A DNA stretch of 64,000 nt from Robertkochia flava. GTDB taxonomy: Bacteria > Bacteroidota > Bacteroidia > Flavobacteriales > Flavobacteriaceae. This document shows positions 28,857 through 35,652 of this stretch, piece by piece. The notes below the pieces were generated by a model that searched no databases, was not told the DNA's origin, and worked only from the letters and a program-made list of their open reading frames with translations. Numbering within the stretch: the first letter of the stretch is position 1; each line of letters starts with the position of its first letter. The stretch is taken from NCBI RefSeq assembly GCF_020166515.1, contig NZ_JAINZT010000006.1, positions 310,001-374,000 of the forward strand. The letters are read 5' to 3'. The translations under genes were made by a program, and so were the position numbers.

Positions 28857-29303
28857 ATGAAAACAACAGATGCTCCGGTAATTGTAAGTCAATCCTTTTC
28901 ATTGCCGGGGGAAAGGATTTGGGAGGCCATTACTCAGCACAGGGAGATGGTTCAGTGGTATTTTCAGGATATTCCCGATTTTCGTCCCGAAGTTGGATTT
29001 ACAACCTCATTTACAGTGGAAAACGAGGGGCGTAGCTTTACGCATACCTGGGAAGTAGTTGAGGCTACCCCTAATAAATGCATTGCATATCAATGGTATT
29101 ACAAGGAATATCCCGGATGCTCTGTGCTGCGCATGGAACTCCTCGATAAAGAACAGACCACCGAACTACAGGTATCTCATCTTGTCACTGCAGATTTTCC
29201 TTCCGGTATTCCCGAATTCCAACGAGAGCAATGTGAACTGGGGTGGAAATATTTTATTCAGGATGCCTTAAAGCAGTACCTGCTCGGGAAGACCGGGGAA
29301 TAA
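28857..29303 (+). CDS. SRPBCC / AHSA1-like domain protein
   Basis: 148-residue START-like (SRPBCC, AHSA1 group) protein with a hydrophobic ligand pocket fold: FSLPGERIWEAITQHREMVQWYFQD, then TTSFTVENEGRSFTHTWEVVEATPNKCIAYQWYYKEYPG, and a C-terminal helix REQCELGWKYFIQDALKQYL. These usually bind small hydrophobic molecules or assist Hsp90 in eukaryotes; in bacteria the role is unknown. It is cytoplasmic and follows the RidA-like gene closely. Confidence 0.85.
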   Translation: MKTTDAPVIVSQSFSLPGERIWEAITQHREMVQWYFQDIPDFRPEVGFTTSFTVENEGRSFTHTWEVVEATPNKCIAYQWYYKEYPGCSVLRMELLDKEQTTELQVSHLVTADFPSGIPEFQREQCELGWKYFIQDALKQYLLGKTGE

Positions 29304-29345
29304 ATCCTTTCTTAAAATACCTAGCCCGGGATCGTCCTGTCCAAA

Positions 29346-29372
29346 TGTCGGCAAGAAAAATGCTGACATGTC
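29346..29372 (+). promoter_or_regulatory. Inverted repeat upstream of the ferredoxin-cyclase-globin gene
   Basis: TGTCGGCA at 29346-29353 and TGCTGACA at 29361-29368 form an 8-bp inverted repeat (one mismatch, G-T in RNA) with spacer AGAAAAA. It overlaps an 8-bp palindrome GACATGTC at 29365-29372. A TATTTTTA element at 29384-29391 resembles a -7 box, placing the repeat just upstream of the promoter. It could be an operator. The core TGACATGTC recurs at 31437-31445. Confidence 0.4.
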
Positions 29373-29437
29373 TGATAATTTCTTATTTTTAATAGACTCC
29401 ATTTCTTACCCCCCCTGCCTGCAATAAACAAACCATT

Positions 29438-30754
29438 ATGAGGTATCAGATTACCTATGCAGGAATCAATAAGGTGGTTGAGGCTGCAGACGACCTCGAT
29501 TCATTACTTGACATTTCCATCCGCAACCAACTTCCTCATCTTCACGAATGCGGGGGACATGGCCGATGTACCACCTGTCGCGTAAGAGTCCTTGACGGAA
29601 TACAAAATCTTACCCCGAAATCCCCGCTTGAAAAAGAAGCTTCCTTCCTGCGTAAATGGGACCCTTCCATTAGACTTGCGTGCCAGACCTACCCAAAAGG
29701 AGATGTGGTACTACAGCGACTGATATGGTCTATGGCCGAAGTCACCTCCCTGCAAAAGGAACTTGCACCAGAGGGCAAAGCCGAGGAGCGGCCCATTACC
29801 ATTCTCTTCTGTGATCTTCGGAACTTTACCCCCTTGTCTTCAAAAAGCATGAATTTTGACCTGGCCTATATGCTCAACAGGTTTTACACTGCAATGGGGG
29901 AACCCATATTAATGAACAACGGCATAATCTATCAGTATGTAGGCGACGAAATTATCGGGGTATTCGGTACTACCGGCGGAACCCGGGAAAAGAACTGTAC
30001 TGACGCCATCAGGGCGGCCCTGGGAATGCAATATGCCCTGGCCCATCTCAACCAGGTGGAATTAAAAGACCTGGATATGGAACTTCAATCCGGAATCGGT
30101 ATCAATTTTGGAAAAGCATATGTGGGACATCTGGGACACCCCACCCACCGCCAGTTTTCGGTGATTGGTGACCCTGTAAATGTTGCCAGCAGAATTCAGG
30201 GGAAGACCAAAGAAACCGGCACTAAAATACTGATCTCAGAGAGCGTATTAAACAGTCTTCCGGAAAATGTTCTTGACACAGGTCAGAGTTTTGAGCTGGA
30301 ACTCACAGGTAAGGAAGGTCTTGCCCGGTTAACTGAAGTCAGGGGATTCAGGGAGATGGATACACAACTGGAATTGCAGTCTTCGCTCCACCTTATGCTT
30401 GACGACCAGGATAAATTTGCCTCCCTCTTTTACGATAAGGTATTTAGTATCAGTCCTGAAACCCGTTCCCTGTTCAAGCGAAACATGACCGATCAGGGCC
30501 GGTTGCTTACCCATATGCTGTCGGGAATAGTCTACACCCTTGCCAGGCCCGACCACCTGGTAGAAGGCATAAGAGCCCTGGGGAGAAATCACCAAGCATA
30601 CGGGGTTACCTCCGCTCATTATCCTGTGGTAAGAAAGGCCATGCTCGAAACCATAGACCAGGTGCTGGGTAATAATAAAACCCAAAACACCATGACTGCC
30701 TGGACAGAAAGTCTCGATTTTATACTGAAGGAAATGCAACAATCGCAATCGTAA
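29438..30754 (+). CDS. Ferredoxin - class III nucleotidyl cyclase - globin fusion protein
   Basis: 438-residue cytoplasmic protein with three domains. Residues 1-95 are a [2Fe-2S] ferredoxin with ligands Cys38, Cys44, Cys47 and Cys82 (spacing x5, x2). Residues 117-300 are a class III cyclase domain: metal Asp126 (CDLRNFT) and Asp170 (YQYVGDEI), and transition-state Asn248 and Arg252 (VNVASR). The usual base-reading Lys is Gln166 and the usual Asp is Ser241, so the nucleotide made is uncertain. Residues 320-432 are a haemoglobin domain like Vitreoscilla haemoglobin: Tyr332 (B10), Phe346 (CD1), Gln353 (E7), proximal His385 (GRNHQAYGV) and HYP at 394-396. The protein should sense redox state and O2 or NO and set cyclic nucleotide levels. 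Ferredoxin-cyclase fusions are known; the added globin is unusual. No obvious operon partner. Confidence 0.9.
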   Translation: MRYQITYAGINKVVEAADDLDSLLDISIRNQLPHLHECGGHGRCTTCRVRVLDGIQNLTPKSPLEKEASFLRKWDPSIRLACQTYPKGDVVLQRLIWSMAEVTSLQKELAPEGKAEERPITILFCDLRNFTPLSSKSMNFDLAYMLNRFYTAMGEPILMNNGIIYQYVGDEIIGVFGTTGGTREKNCTDAIRAALGMQYALAHLNQVELKDLDMELQSGIGINFGKAYVGHLGHPTHRQFSVIGDPVNVASRIQGKTKETGTKILISESVLNSLPENVLDTGQSFELELTGKEGLARLTEVRGFREMDTQLELQSSLHLMLDDQDKFASLFYDKVFSISPETRSLFKRNMTDQGRLLTHMLSGIVYTLARPDHLVEGIRALGRNHQAYGVTSAHYPVVRKAMLETIDQVLGNNKTQNTMTAWTESLDFILKEMQQSQS

Positions 30755-30804
30755 ACCCGGGGCACCTAACATGCCCGGAACAAGCATTGACACTCACGGA
30801 AAAC

Positions 30805-31311
30805 CTATTGGCTGAACAGGGATTCAGGAATTACCTCAATAGCCTGTTCCGGATTACCGTCAGACAGCGCCCTGATATCAATGCGAACCGGAGGTTGTGG
30901 GTTCTGAGCTTCCGTTCCCGGTGCAGGATTTCTCTCCAGGTAAAAAATATCGACGTACCTCGATGGAAAAACAGCAGAAATCCTGGCCGGAACATCCCCT
31001 ACATTTTTAAATCCGTGCGCTTGTTTGGCTCCAATAAATATGACCCCTCCCTGCTGTACGATCTGTTTCTTGTTACCCAGTCGGGCTTCAATAGTGCCCT
31101 TATCAACCATCATCACCTCTTCTGAGGTATGCATATGCAATGGGATCTGATCTCCCGGAGCAATTTTTTCACGAAAGACCACCATATTTTCCACCCTTTC
31201 TCCCTCTTTTCCGGGATCAGTGCTAAAAGAAAGATAGGAATCCGGGCGGTAATCATCCGGATCGTCAAGATCGGCAACAGAAACGTATTTAAAATTGTGT
31301 ATTACGGCCAT
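30805..31311 (-). CDS. Cupin domain protein
   Basis: 168-residue single-domain cupin. The metal-binding motif 1 is PLHMHTSEEVMMVDKGTIEARLG with His59, His61 and Glu65, and His99 in motif 2 (AKQAHGFKNVGD), so metal binding is expected. It may be an enzyme or small-molecule sensor; the substrate is unknown. It converges on the cyclase-globin gene and is divergent from the gene at 31481; the shared upstream region holds two inverted repeats. Confidence 0.88.
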   Translation of the reverse strand: MAVIHNFKYVSVADLDDPDDYRPDSYLSFSTDPGKEGERVENMVVFREKIAPGDQIPLHMHTSEEVMMVDKGTIEARLGNKKQIVQQGGVIFIGAKQAHGFKNVGDVPARISAVFPSRYVDIFYLERNPAPGTEAQNPQPPVRIDIRALSDGNPEQAIEVIPESLFSQ

Positions 31312-31329
31312 AACAGTGTTGATTTTGGT

Positions 31330-31347
31330 TGTACTATTAAAGGTACA
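31330..31347 (-). promoter_or_regulatory. Inverted repeat upstream of the cupin gene
   Basis: TGTAC and GTACA arms separated by 8 AT-rich bases, 19 bases upstream of the cupin ATG. The position would allow repressor binding over the leader. Short arms, so chance is possible. Confidence 0.3.
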
Positions 31348-31435
31348 CAGAAAGTCACAAAAACATTTGGAAAAACTCAGGTCTCGAATTACCTAAGTCT
31401 TTCATCCTCAAATATATTCCCTCCAGAGCATTGTC

Positions 31436-31447
31436 TTGACATGTCAA
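31436..31447. promoter_or_regulatory. 12-bp palindrome TTGACATGTCAA
   Basis: A perfect palindrome TTGACATGTCAA in the divergent region between the cupin gene and the gene at 31481, 33 bases before the latter's ATG. The inner TGACATGTC is also found at 29364-29372 upstream of the cyclase-globin gene. This could be a binding site for a common dimeric regulator, for example of the CRP/FNR type. Confidence 0.4.
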
Positions 31448-31480
31448 ATTACTTATATTCGTTTAAGAAATTGAAAGCTC

Positions 31481-31987
31481 ATGACACGACAACTACTGCA
31501 AGTTTTATGCTTTTTGCTTATTGTACCGTCCTTTTTACATGCGCAATCTTCCTTCCCGGAGAAATGCCTTGGAACCTGGGAAGGTATGCTCCATATCTAC
31601 AGCAGGGGCCAGCTTAAAGACAGTGTTCCTGTAACCCTGGAAGTGGAAAGAACTGCTGACCCTGCTACCTTTCAATGGGTAACCACCTATCATTCTGAAG
31701 AGCATCCTATGGTAAAACCCTATCAGCTAAAATTGCAGAAACCCGGATCCAACACCTATGTGATGATCGAAGAAGATGATGTATCCTTATTCATGTATGC
31801 TTTTGACAATAAGCTTTACAGCCTGTTTGAAACGGAAAACACCATCCTTAGCAACACCTATGAACTCAGAGATAACACCCTGTTGTTCGAGGTGAATTCC
31901 GCAAGTCAACAGGCAACCGGATCTGTGGTAAACAGCTACCAGATCGATTACCTTCAAAAAGCAGCTTTCACAAGAAAGAAACCCTGA
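31481..31987 (+). CDS. Exported protein of unknown function
   Basis: 168-residue protein with a signal peptide (hydrophobic 5-18, cleavage after LHAQ). The mature part is beta-rich: LGTWEGMLHIYSRGQLKDSVPVTLEVER, FQWVTTYHS, KPYQLKLQKPGSNTYVMIEED, NTYELRDNTLLFEV, arranged like a small lipocalin-type or calycin barrel. I do not recognise the family. A palindrome lies just upstream. Real-gene call rests on the good signal peptide and composition. Confidence 0.7.
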   Translation: MTRQLLQVLCFLLIVPSFLHAQSSFPEKCLGTWEGMLHIYSRGQLKDSVPVTLEVERTADPATFQWVTTYHSEEHPMVKPYQLKLQKPGSNTYVMIEEDDVSLFMYAFDNKLYSLFETENTILSNTYELRDNTLLFEVNSASQQATGSVVNSYQIDYLQKAAFTRKKP

Positions 31988-32019
31988 CATATTGTAAGTA
32001 TTTCCCTCCCCTCCCCTTA

Positions 32020-32027
32020 TATCTTTG
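32020..32027 (+). promoter_or_regulatory. Candidate -7 promoter element
   Basis: TATCTTTG matches TAnnTTTG exactly and is 121 bases before the ATG of the small membrane protein. A TTG at 31992-31994 is a little too far upstream (25 bases) for a standard -33 element. Confidence 0.3.
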
Positions 32028-32147
32028 GTGGATAAGTTGTTGATAACAATTATTACAAAAATTGTAAGTAATAAGCTAATTTCCATAAATTTAAACAACA
32101 CAGTCGTTCAAAAACAACCCCAAAACCTTGGAATCATTACCTTTATT

Positions 32148-32420
32148 ATGGACCAGGTATCAGAAAATTACGGCATATTGGGCAAAGGCTCCAACTCATC
32201 TAATCAAACTTCTTTCAGCTCCCATTCGGAGAAGAGAAGCTCCGGAGAGATGGTCAAAAAAATAAACTCACCGCTGTTTCTCAGCGATGAAGAGCTTGAA
32301 CTTATCAAAGACCGGATCCGGAAAAAGCACCATACCAATACCACCCGGCTTTTAATACTCTATGGTCTGCTGCTCATTATCCTGCTTTCGATCTTCAGTT
32401 ATTTTGATTTTCTGGGGTAA
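32148..32420 (+). CDS. Small protein with C-terminal membrane anchor
   Basis: 90-residue protein: a polar, Ser/Asn-rich N-terminus (YGILGKGSNSSNQTSFSSHSEK), an amphipathic helix LFLSDEELELIKDRIRKKHH, and one C-terminal hydrophobic helix LLILYGLLLIILLSIFSYF. This is the layout of a tail-anchored protein. I prefer ATG 32148 (MDQVSENYGILG) to an earlier in-frame ATG at 32025 because the extension is AT-rich leader-like sequence. Function unknown. Confidence 0.6.
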   Translation: MDQVSENYGILGKGSNSSNQTSFSSHSEKRSSGEMVKKINSPLFLSDEELELIKDRIRKKHHTNTTRLLILYGLLLIILLSIFSYFDFLG

Positions 32421-32735
32421 CCCTTCCCCCGTCAGGGGTATGTCTGAAATGAATCACCTGTATGTAAGTGCATTTCCTATTCTGAAGCCCATCAAAATAA
32501 AACTTCCTGTTATTACCTTCTAAGTTCCTGCTTTCCGTTGCATATGCATCAAGGTGAATACATCACCTTCACATAAGACAAGCCACTGAATCGGCACCCG
32601 GAACCATTCCAGGCTCTCTAGAATGCCTTCCGTAACGATCCCAACTTTTGATCGCCCTGAAACCCTCTTACGCAACCAGGCTCATTCCATGTTTTATTGT
32701 AAATTACTATAATTCAAACCCTTCGTTTTAACAAT
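32421..32735. other. Non-coding stretch with two palindromes
   Basis: No gene is seen in these 315 bases. It starts with a small hairpin CCCC-CGTCA-GGGG just after the preceding stop. It holds TGCATATGCA (32539-32548, perfect 10-bp palindrome) followed 2 bases later by AAGGTGAATACATCACCTT (32551-32569, 7-bp perfect arms). The pair may be regulator binding sites, though the next gene starts about 170 bases further on. Confidence 0.5.
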
Positions 32736-33269
32736 ATGCAATCCTTTACCCTCAGGCAAGCGACCAAGGACGATTACCCCGGGATATATGTTCTTCTCAG
32801 GAAAGCCTTTAAAGATGATGAAAACAGTGCTCACAACGAAGCAGAGATCGTTGCAGGACTCCTTAGGGAGGAATCCTTTTTAGCGGAGTTTTCAATAGTG
32901 GCTGTAATGGACGATCAGATCATAGGCTATATCCTCCTTTCACCAATTGAAATTATAAATGGCCCCGAAGTAAACAAGGCCCTGGCCCTCGCACCCCTGG
33001 CCGTGCATCCATCCTTGCAGCGCATGGGTATAGGTGCGGCGCTTATAGAAAAAGTACATGAGCTAGCCGAAGAAAAAGGTCACTCCCTTATCCTAGTAAC
33101 AGGACATGACACCTATTACCCCAGATTTGGGTACCGGGAAGCCAAAAATTATAGTATCAGCGTTCCCTTTAATATCCCATCGAAATTTGTCATGGTAAAA
33201 TTCCTGAACGGTTATTCGGGAAAGGCCATTAGTGGAAAGGTAAAATACCCTGCCCCTTTCTATTACTAA
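32736..33269 (+). CDS. GNAT family N-acetyltransferase
   Basis: 177-residue GCN5-related acetyltransferase using acetyl-CoA. The N-terminal strand-helix is FTLRQATKDDYPGIYVLLRKAF. The acetyl-CoA-binding motif A is LAPLAVHPSLQRMGIGAALIEKVHELAEEKG. After it comes ILVTGHDTYYPRFGYREAKNYSI, a C-terminal motif typical of the YhbS-like subgroup. The acceptor substrate is unknown. Followed in the same direction by a membrane protein gene. Confidence 0.92.
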   Translation: MQSFTLRQATKDDYPGIYVLLRKAFKDDENSAHNEAEIVAGLLREESFLAEFSIVAVMDDQIIGYILLSPIEIINGPEVNKALALAPLAVHPSLQRMGIGAALIEKVHELAEEKGHSLILVTGHDTYYPRFGYREAKNYSISVPFNIPSKFVMVKFLNGYSGKAISGKVKYPAPFYY

Positions 33270-33335
33270 ACAGATGCTGTTTTTTTGTAACATAAGGAGA
33301 CGATATACTACTAACAGGTTAGAAATAACCGTTAT

Positions 33336-34370
33336 ATGACCATTCCCATTCCCAGAACAGGATTTCAACGACTCTTATTTTTGATCTTTCCCCTTTTGGC
33401 CATTACTACAGCCTGGATCATGACCGGCGACCCGGAACTCATAAAAAAGCCGGGAATAAGCCTCGGGATCACAGTAGATCTTATTTTCTTAATCCCGGTA
33501 TCTTGGTTCTTTTTTATCAGAAGAACTCAAATTCCCCTCATCACCCTGGTACCGGTAACCCTCATCTGTATCGGACTCACTTCTGTTCTACTGCCGCAAC
33601 AGTACCAGGAAGAGTTGTCCTTTGTAAAGCTTTATCTTGTTCCTATTCTGGAACTGGGAGTGATCCTGTTTATTATTTTAAAGACCAGTATGGCCATGTC
33701 CCGGATCCGAAAAAACCTTGATCCCGGGAGAGATGCATATGAGGTGATCAGGTCTACCTGCAAAAGTATGATCCAATCAGAAAAAGTCGCTTTGATCCTG
33801 GCCACAGAGGCAGCCATGTTCTATTATGCCTTTGCCGCGTGGAGCTCTGTTCCTACAAAAAAAGGTCAATTCTCCGGGTATAAGGAAAGTGGGGTCATTC
33901 CCATTCTTTGCGGAGTTTTGCTCATTCTGTTGATCGAAACTATCTGGCTGCACAAGTACCTTCTTACCCTTAGTTCAGTCCTGGCCTGGATCGTTCTTGG
34001 CTTAAGCATTTACTCCGGCATCCAACTTTTCGCACATTTAAAGGCCTTACGAAACAGGGCACACTCCCTAAATGAAACCGATCTAACCCTCAGGTACGGT
34101 TTATTTTCTGAGGTTACCATTCCATACGGGTTTATCCGAGAAATTGTGCTTACTTCTGAGCTACCTGAAAAAGGAACTTCCAAGAAACTGGCATTACTTG
34201 GCGAAATGGAACCGCATAATACGGTATTGAAACTTACCCGGCCTGTCTTTATAAGAAAGGTCTATGGCCTGAGGGCAAAAGCCACCGAAATTTGTTTTCA
34301 ATGCGACCACAATAAGGAACTTCAATTACAATTAAAGGAAAGGATTCAGAAACAACAGGGTCAGGAATAA
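33336..34370 (+). CDS. Multi-pass membrane protein, function unknown
   Basis: 344-residue protein with about seven to eight hydrophobic segments in residues 10-240 (for example LLFLIFPLLAITTAWIM, LIFLIPVSWFFFI, LVPILELGVILFIIL, VIPILCGVLLILLIETIW, VLAWIVLGLSIYSGIQLF). They are followed by a 100-residue C-terminal soluble part with LTLRYGLFSEVTIPYGFIREIVLTSE, which resembles a bacterial PH-like (bPH2) strand set. I do not recognise a named family. The gene stands between a GNAT and a methyltransferase, in the same direction, with about 65 and 100 base gaps. Confidence 0.7.
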   Translation: MTIPIPRTGFQRLLFLIFPLLAITTAWIMTGDPELIKKPGISLGITVDLIFLIPVSWFFFIRRTQIPLITLVPVTLICIGLTSVLLPQQYQEELSFVKLYLVPILELGVILFIILKTSMAMSRIRKNLDPGRDAYEVIRSTCKSMIQSEKVALILATEAAMFYYAFAAWSSVPTKKGQFSGYKESGVIPILCGVLLILLIETIWLHKYLLTLSSVLAWIVLGLSIYSGIQLFAHLKALRNRAHSLNETDLTLRYGLFSEVTIPYGFIREIVLTSELPEKGTSKKLALLGEMEPHNTVLKLTRPVFIRKVYGLRAKATEICFQCDHNKELQLQLKERIQKQQGQE

Positions 34371-34473
34371 CAGGAATACTAAAGAACACCCGGAAATGGA
34401 GTATTAAGAATGGGGAGTTCAGTCGTTTTTTTAGTAGCTAGATAATTCAGATATTTGAAAAAACCTCCGAAAC

Positions 34474-35097
34474 ATGGAAAAAGTGAGCTTACAAAATCAT
34501 TGGGAAGAAGTATATAAGAAGCAAGATTCCCCTGAAGCTGTAAGCTGGTACCAGGAGCACCCCCAGGTTGTAATGGAATGGATCGAGGAGCTACTCCCCG
34601 ACCGATCTTCTTCTATCATAGACATCGGGGGTGGCGACAGCACGCTGGCACATGCACTGCTGCAGAAAGGCTACCAGCACGTATCGGTTTTAGACATCTC
34701 CTGTAATGCGCTGCAGAGAGCACGTAAAAACCTGGGAGAAGAGGCCTTAAAGGTCAACTGGATCTGTGAAGATGCAGCCGTATTCCAGCCCTCAAAGTCA
34801 TACGACCTTTGGCACGACCGGGCCGCCTTCCATTTTCTGAATTCCAAAAAGCAAAAAGAAGGCTACAAACAGGCACTTACAGCCGGGGTAAAACCCGGTG
34901 GTTGGGTAATGCTGGCAACATTTTCCAAGGAAGGTCCTCGGCGGTGTAGTGGTTTAGACATCACACAATACTCCAAAAAAGAACTTCAGGATTTCATGGG
35001 CAGAGCCTTTAAGCTCGAAAAGGCGGTGTTTTTCGATCATACAACTCCCGGGGGTAAGGTGCAGAATTTCCTCTACACCCTTTTCAAGCGCATCTGA
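34474..35097 (+). CDS. Class I SAM-dependent methyltransferase
   Basis: 207-residue Rossmann-fold methyltransferase. Motif I is SIIDIGGGDSTLAHALLQKGY with SAM-binding glycines, motif II VSVLDISCNALQRAR, and WICEDAAVF binds the adenine. The N-terminal HWEEVYKKQDSPEAVSWYQEHP is typical of small bacterial members, and YDLWHDRAAFHFL follows. The acceptor is unknown. Converges on the YtxJ-like gene, with 4 bases between stops. Confidence 0.88.
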   Translation: MEKVSLQNHWEEVYKKQDSPEAVSWYQEHPQVVMEWIEELLPDRSSSIIDIGGGDSTLAHALLQKGYQHVSVLDISCNALQRARKNLGEEALKVNWICEDAAVFQPSKSYDLWHDRAAFHFLNSKKQKEGYKQALTAGVKPGGWVMLATFSKEGPRRCSGLDITQYSKKELQDFMGRAFKLEKAVFFDHTTPGGKVQNFLYTLFKRI

Positions 35098-35101
35098 TCT
35101 T

Positions 35102-35488
35102 CTAGAGATGTTTTAGAATCTCTCCCATATGGATTCCCGTATGTGATTCGTCATAAACCACCTCCCCTTTTTTAATAAGGAGGATTTGCGGACTTTCATG
35201 ACGAACACCGAAGGCTTCAGCCACCATGTCAGATACTCTGCGGTACTTGATCAGGTCTATAAAATAGGGTTTTAGGCCTTCCCCTCCAGGTTCATATTCC
35301 CGTTCCAGGCGATTTAAAACCATAGAACTGATCCCACAACGGGTACTGTGCTTATAGATCAGAACGGGAATATCGTAAGACATCTCCCGAATCTGTTCTA
35401 ATTGCCTCTCATCCTGTAATTGCTCCCAGGGAAGTGACGTTTTTTCAGGATCCCCGTTACTTCCTAAAAAAGAACCAAATAGCTTCAT
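35102..35488 (-). CDS. ytxJ: YtxJ-like bacillithiol system redox protein
   Basis: 128-residue thioredoxin-fold protein of the YtxJ family, proposed to reduce bacillithiol mixed disulfides. The active-site motif is YKHSTRCGIS with a single Cys51, as in the monothiol family, preceded by WEQLQDERQLEQIREMS and followed by FIDLIKYRRVSDMVAEAFGVRHESPQILLIKKGEVVYDESH. No signal peptide, so cytoplasmic. Its presence implies the organism uses bacillithiol, as some Bacteroidota do. The bacillithiol biosynthetic genes are not in this window. Confidence 0.85.
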   Translation of the reverse strand: MKLFGSFLGSNGDPEKTSLPWEQLQDERQLEQIREMSYDIPVLIYKHSTRCGISSMVLNRLEREYEPGGEGLKPYFIDLIKYRRVSDMVAEAFGVRHESPQILLIKKGEVVYDESHTGIHMGEILKHL

Positions 35489-35652
35489 TTCTCAAAGGTT
35501 TTCTCTCATTTTGGCGTACATCCCAAAAACATTCCAACGTCAAATTGTCTGTATAAATTCTTCATTACCAGCCATTTTGACCGATTATATGCTTTGGAAT
35601 ATTTATTGACTTCATGCAGGCATAAGATAATTGTAAAAAGGAAATTAAGCAT

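Noticed and set aside
29438-30754. The ferredoxin-cyclase-globin as a Pycsar cyclase
   Set aside because: No effector gene is adjacent, and the added sensor domains suggest redox/gas signalling instead.
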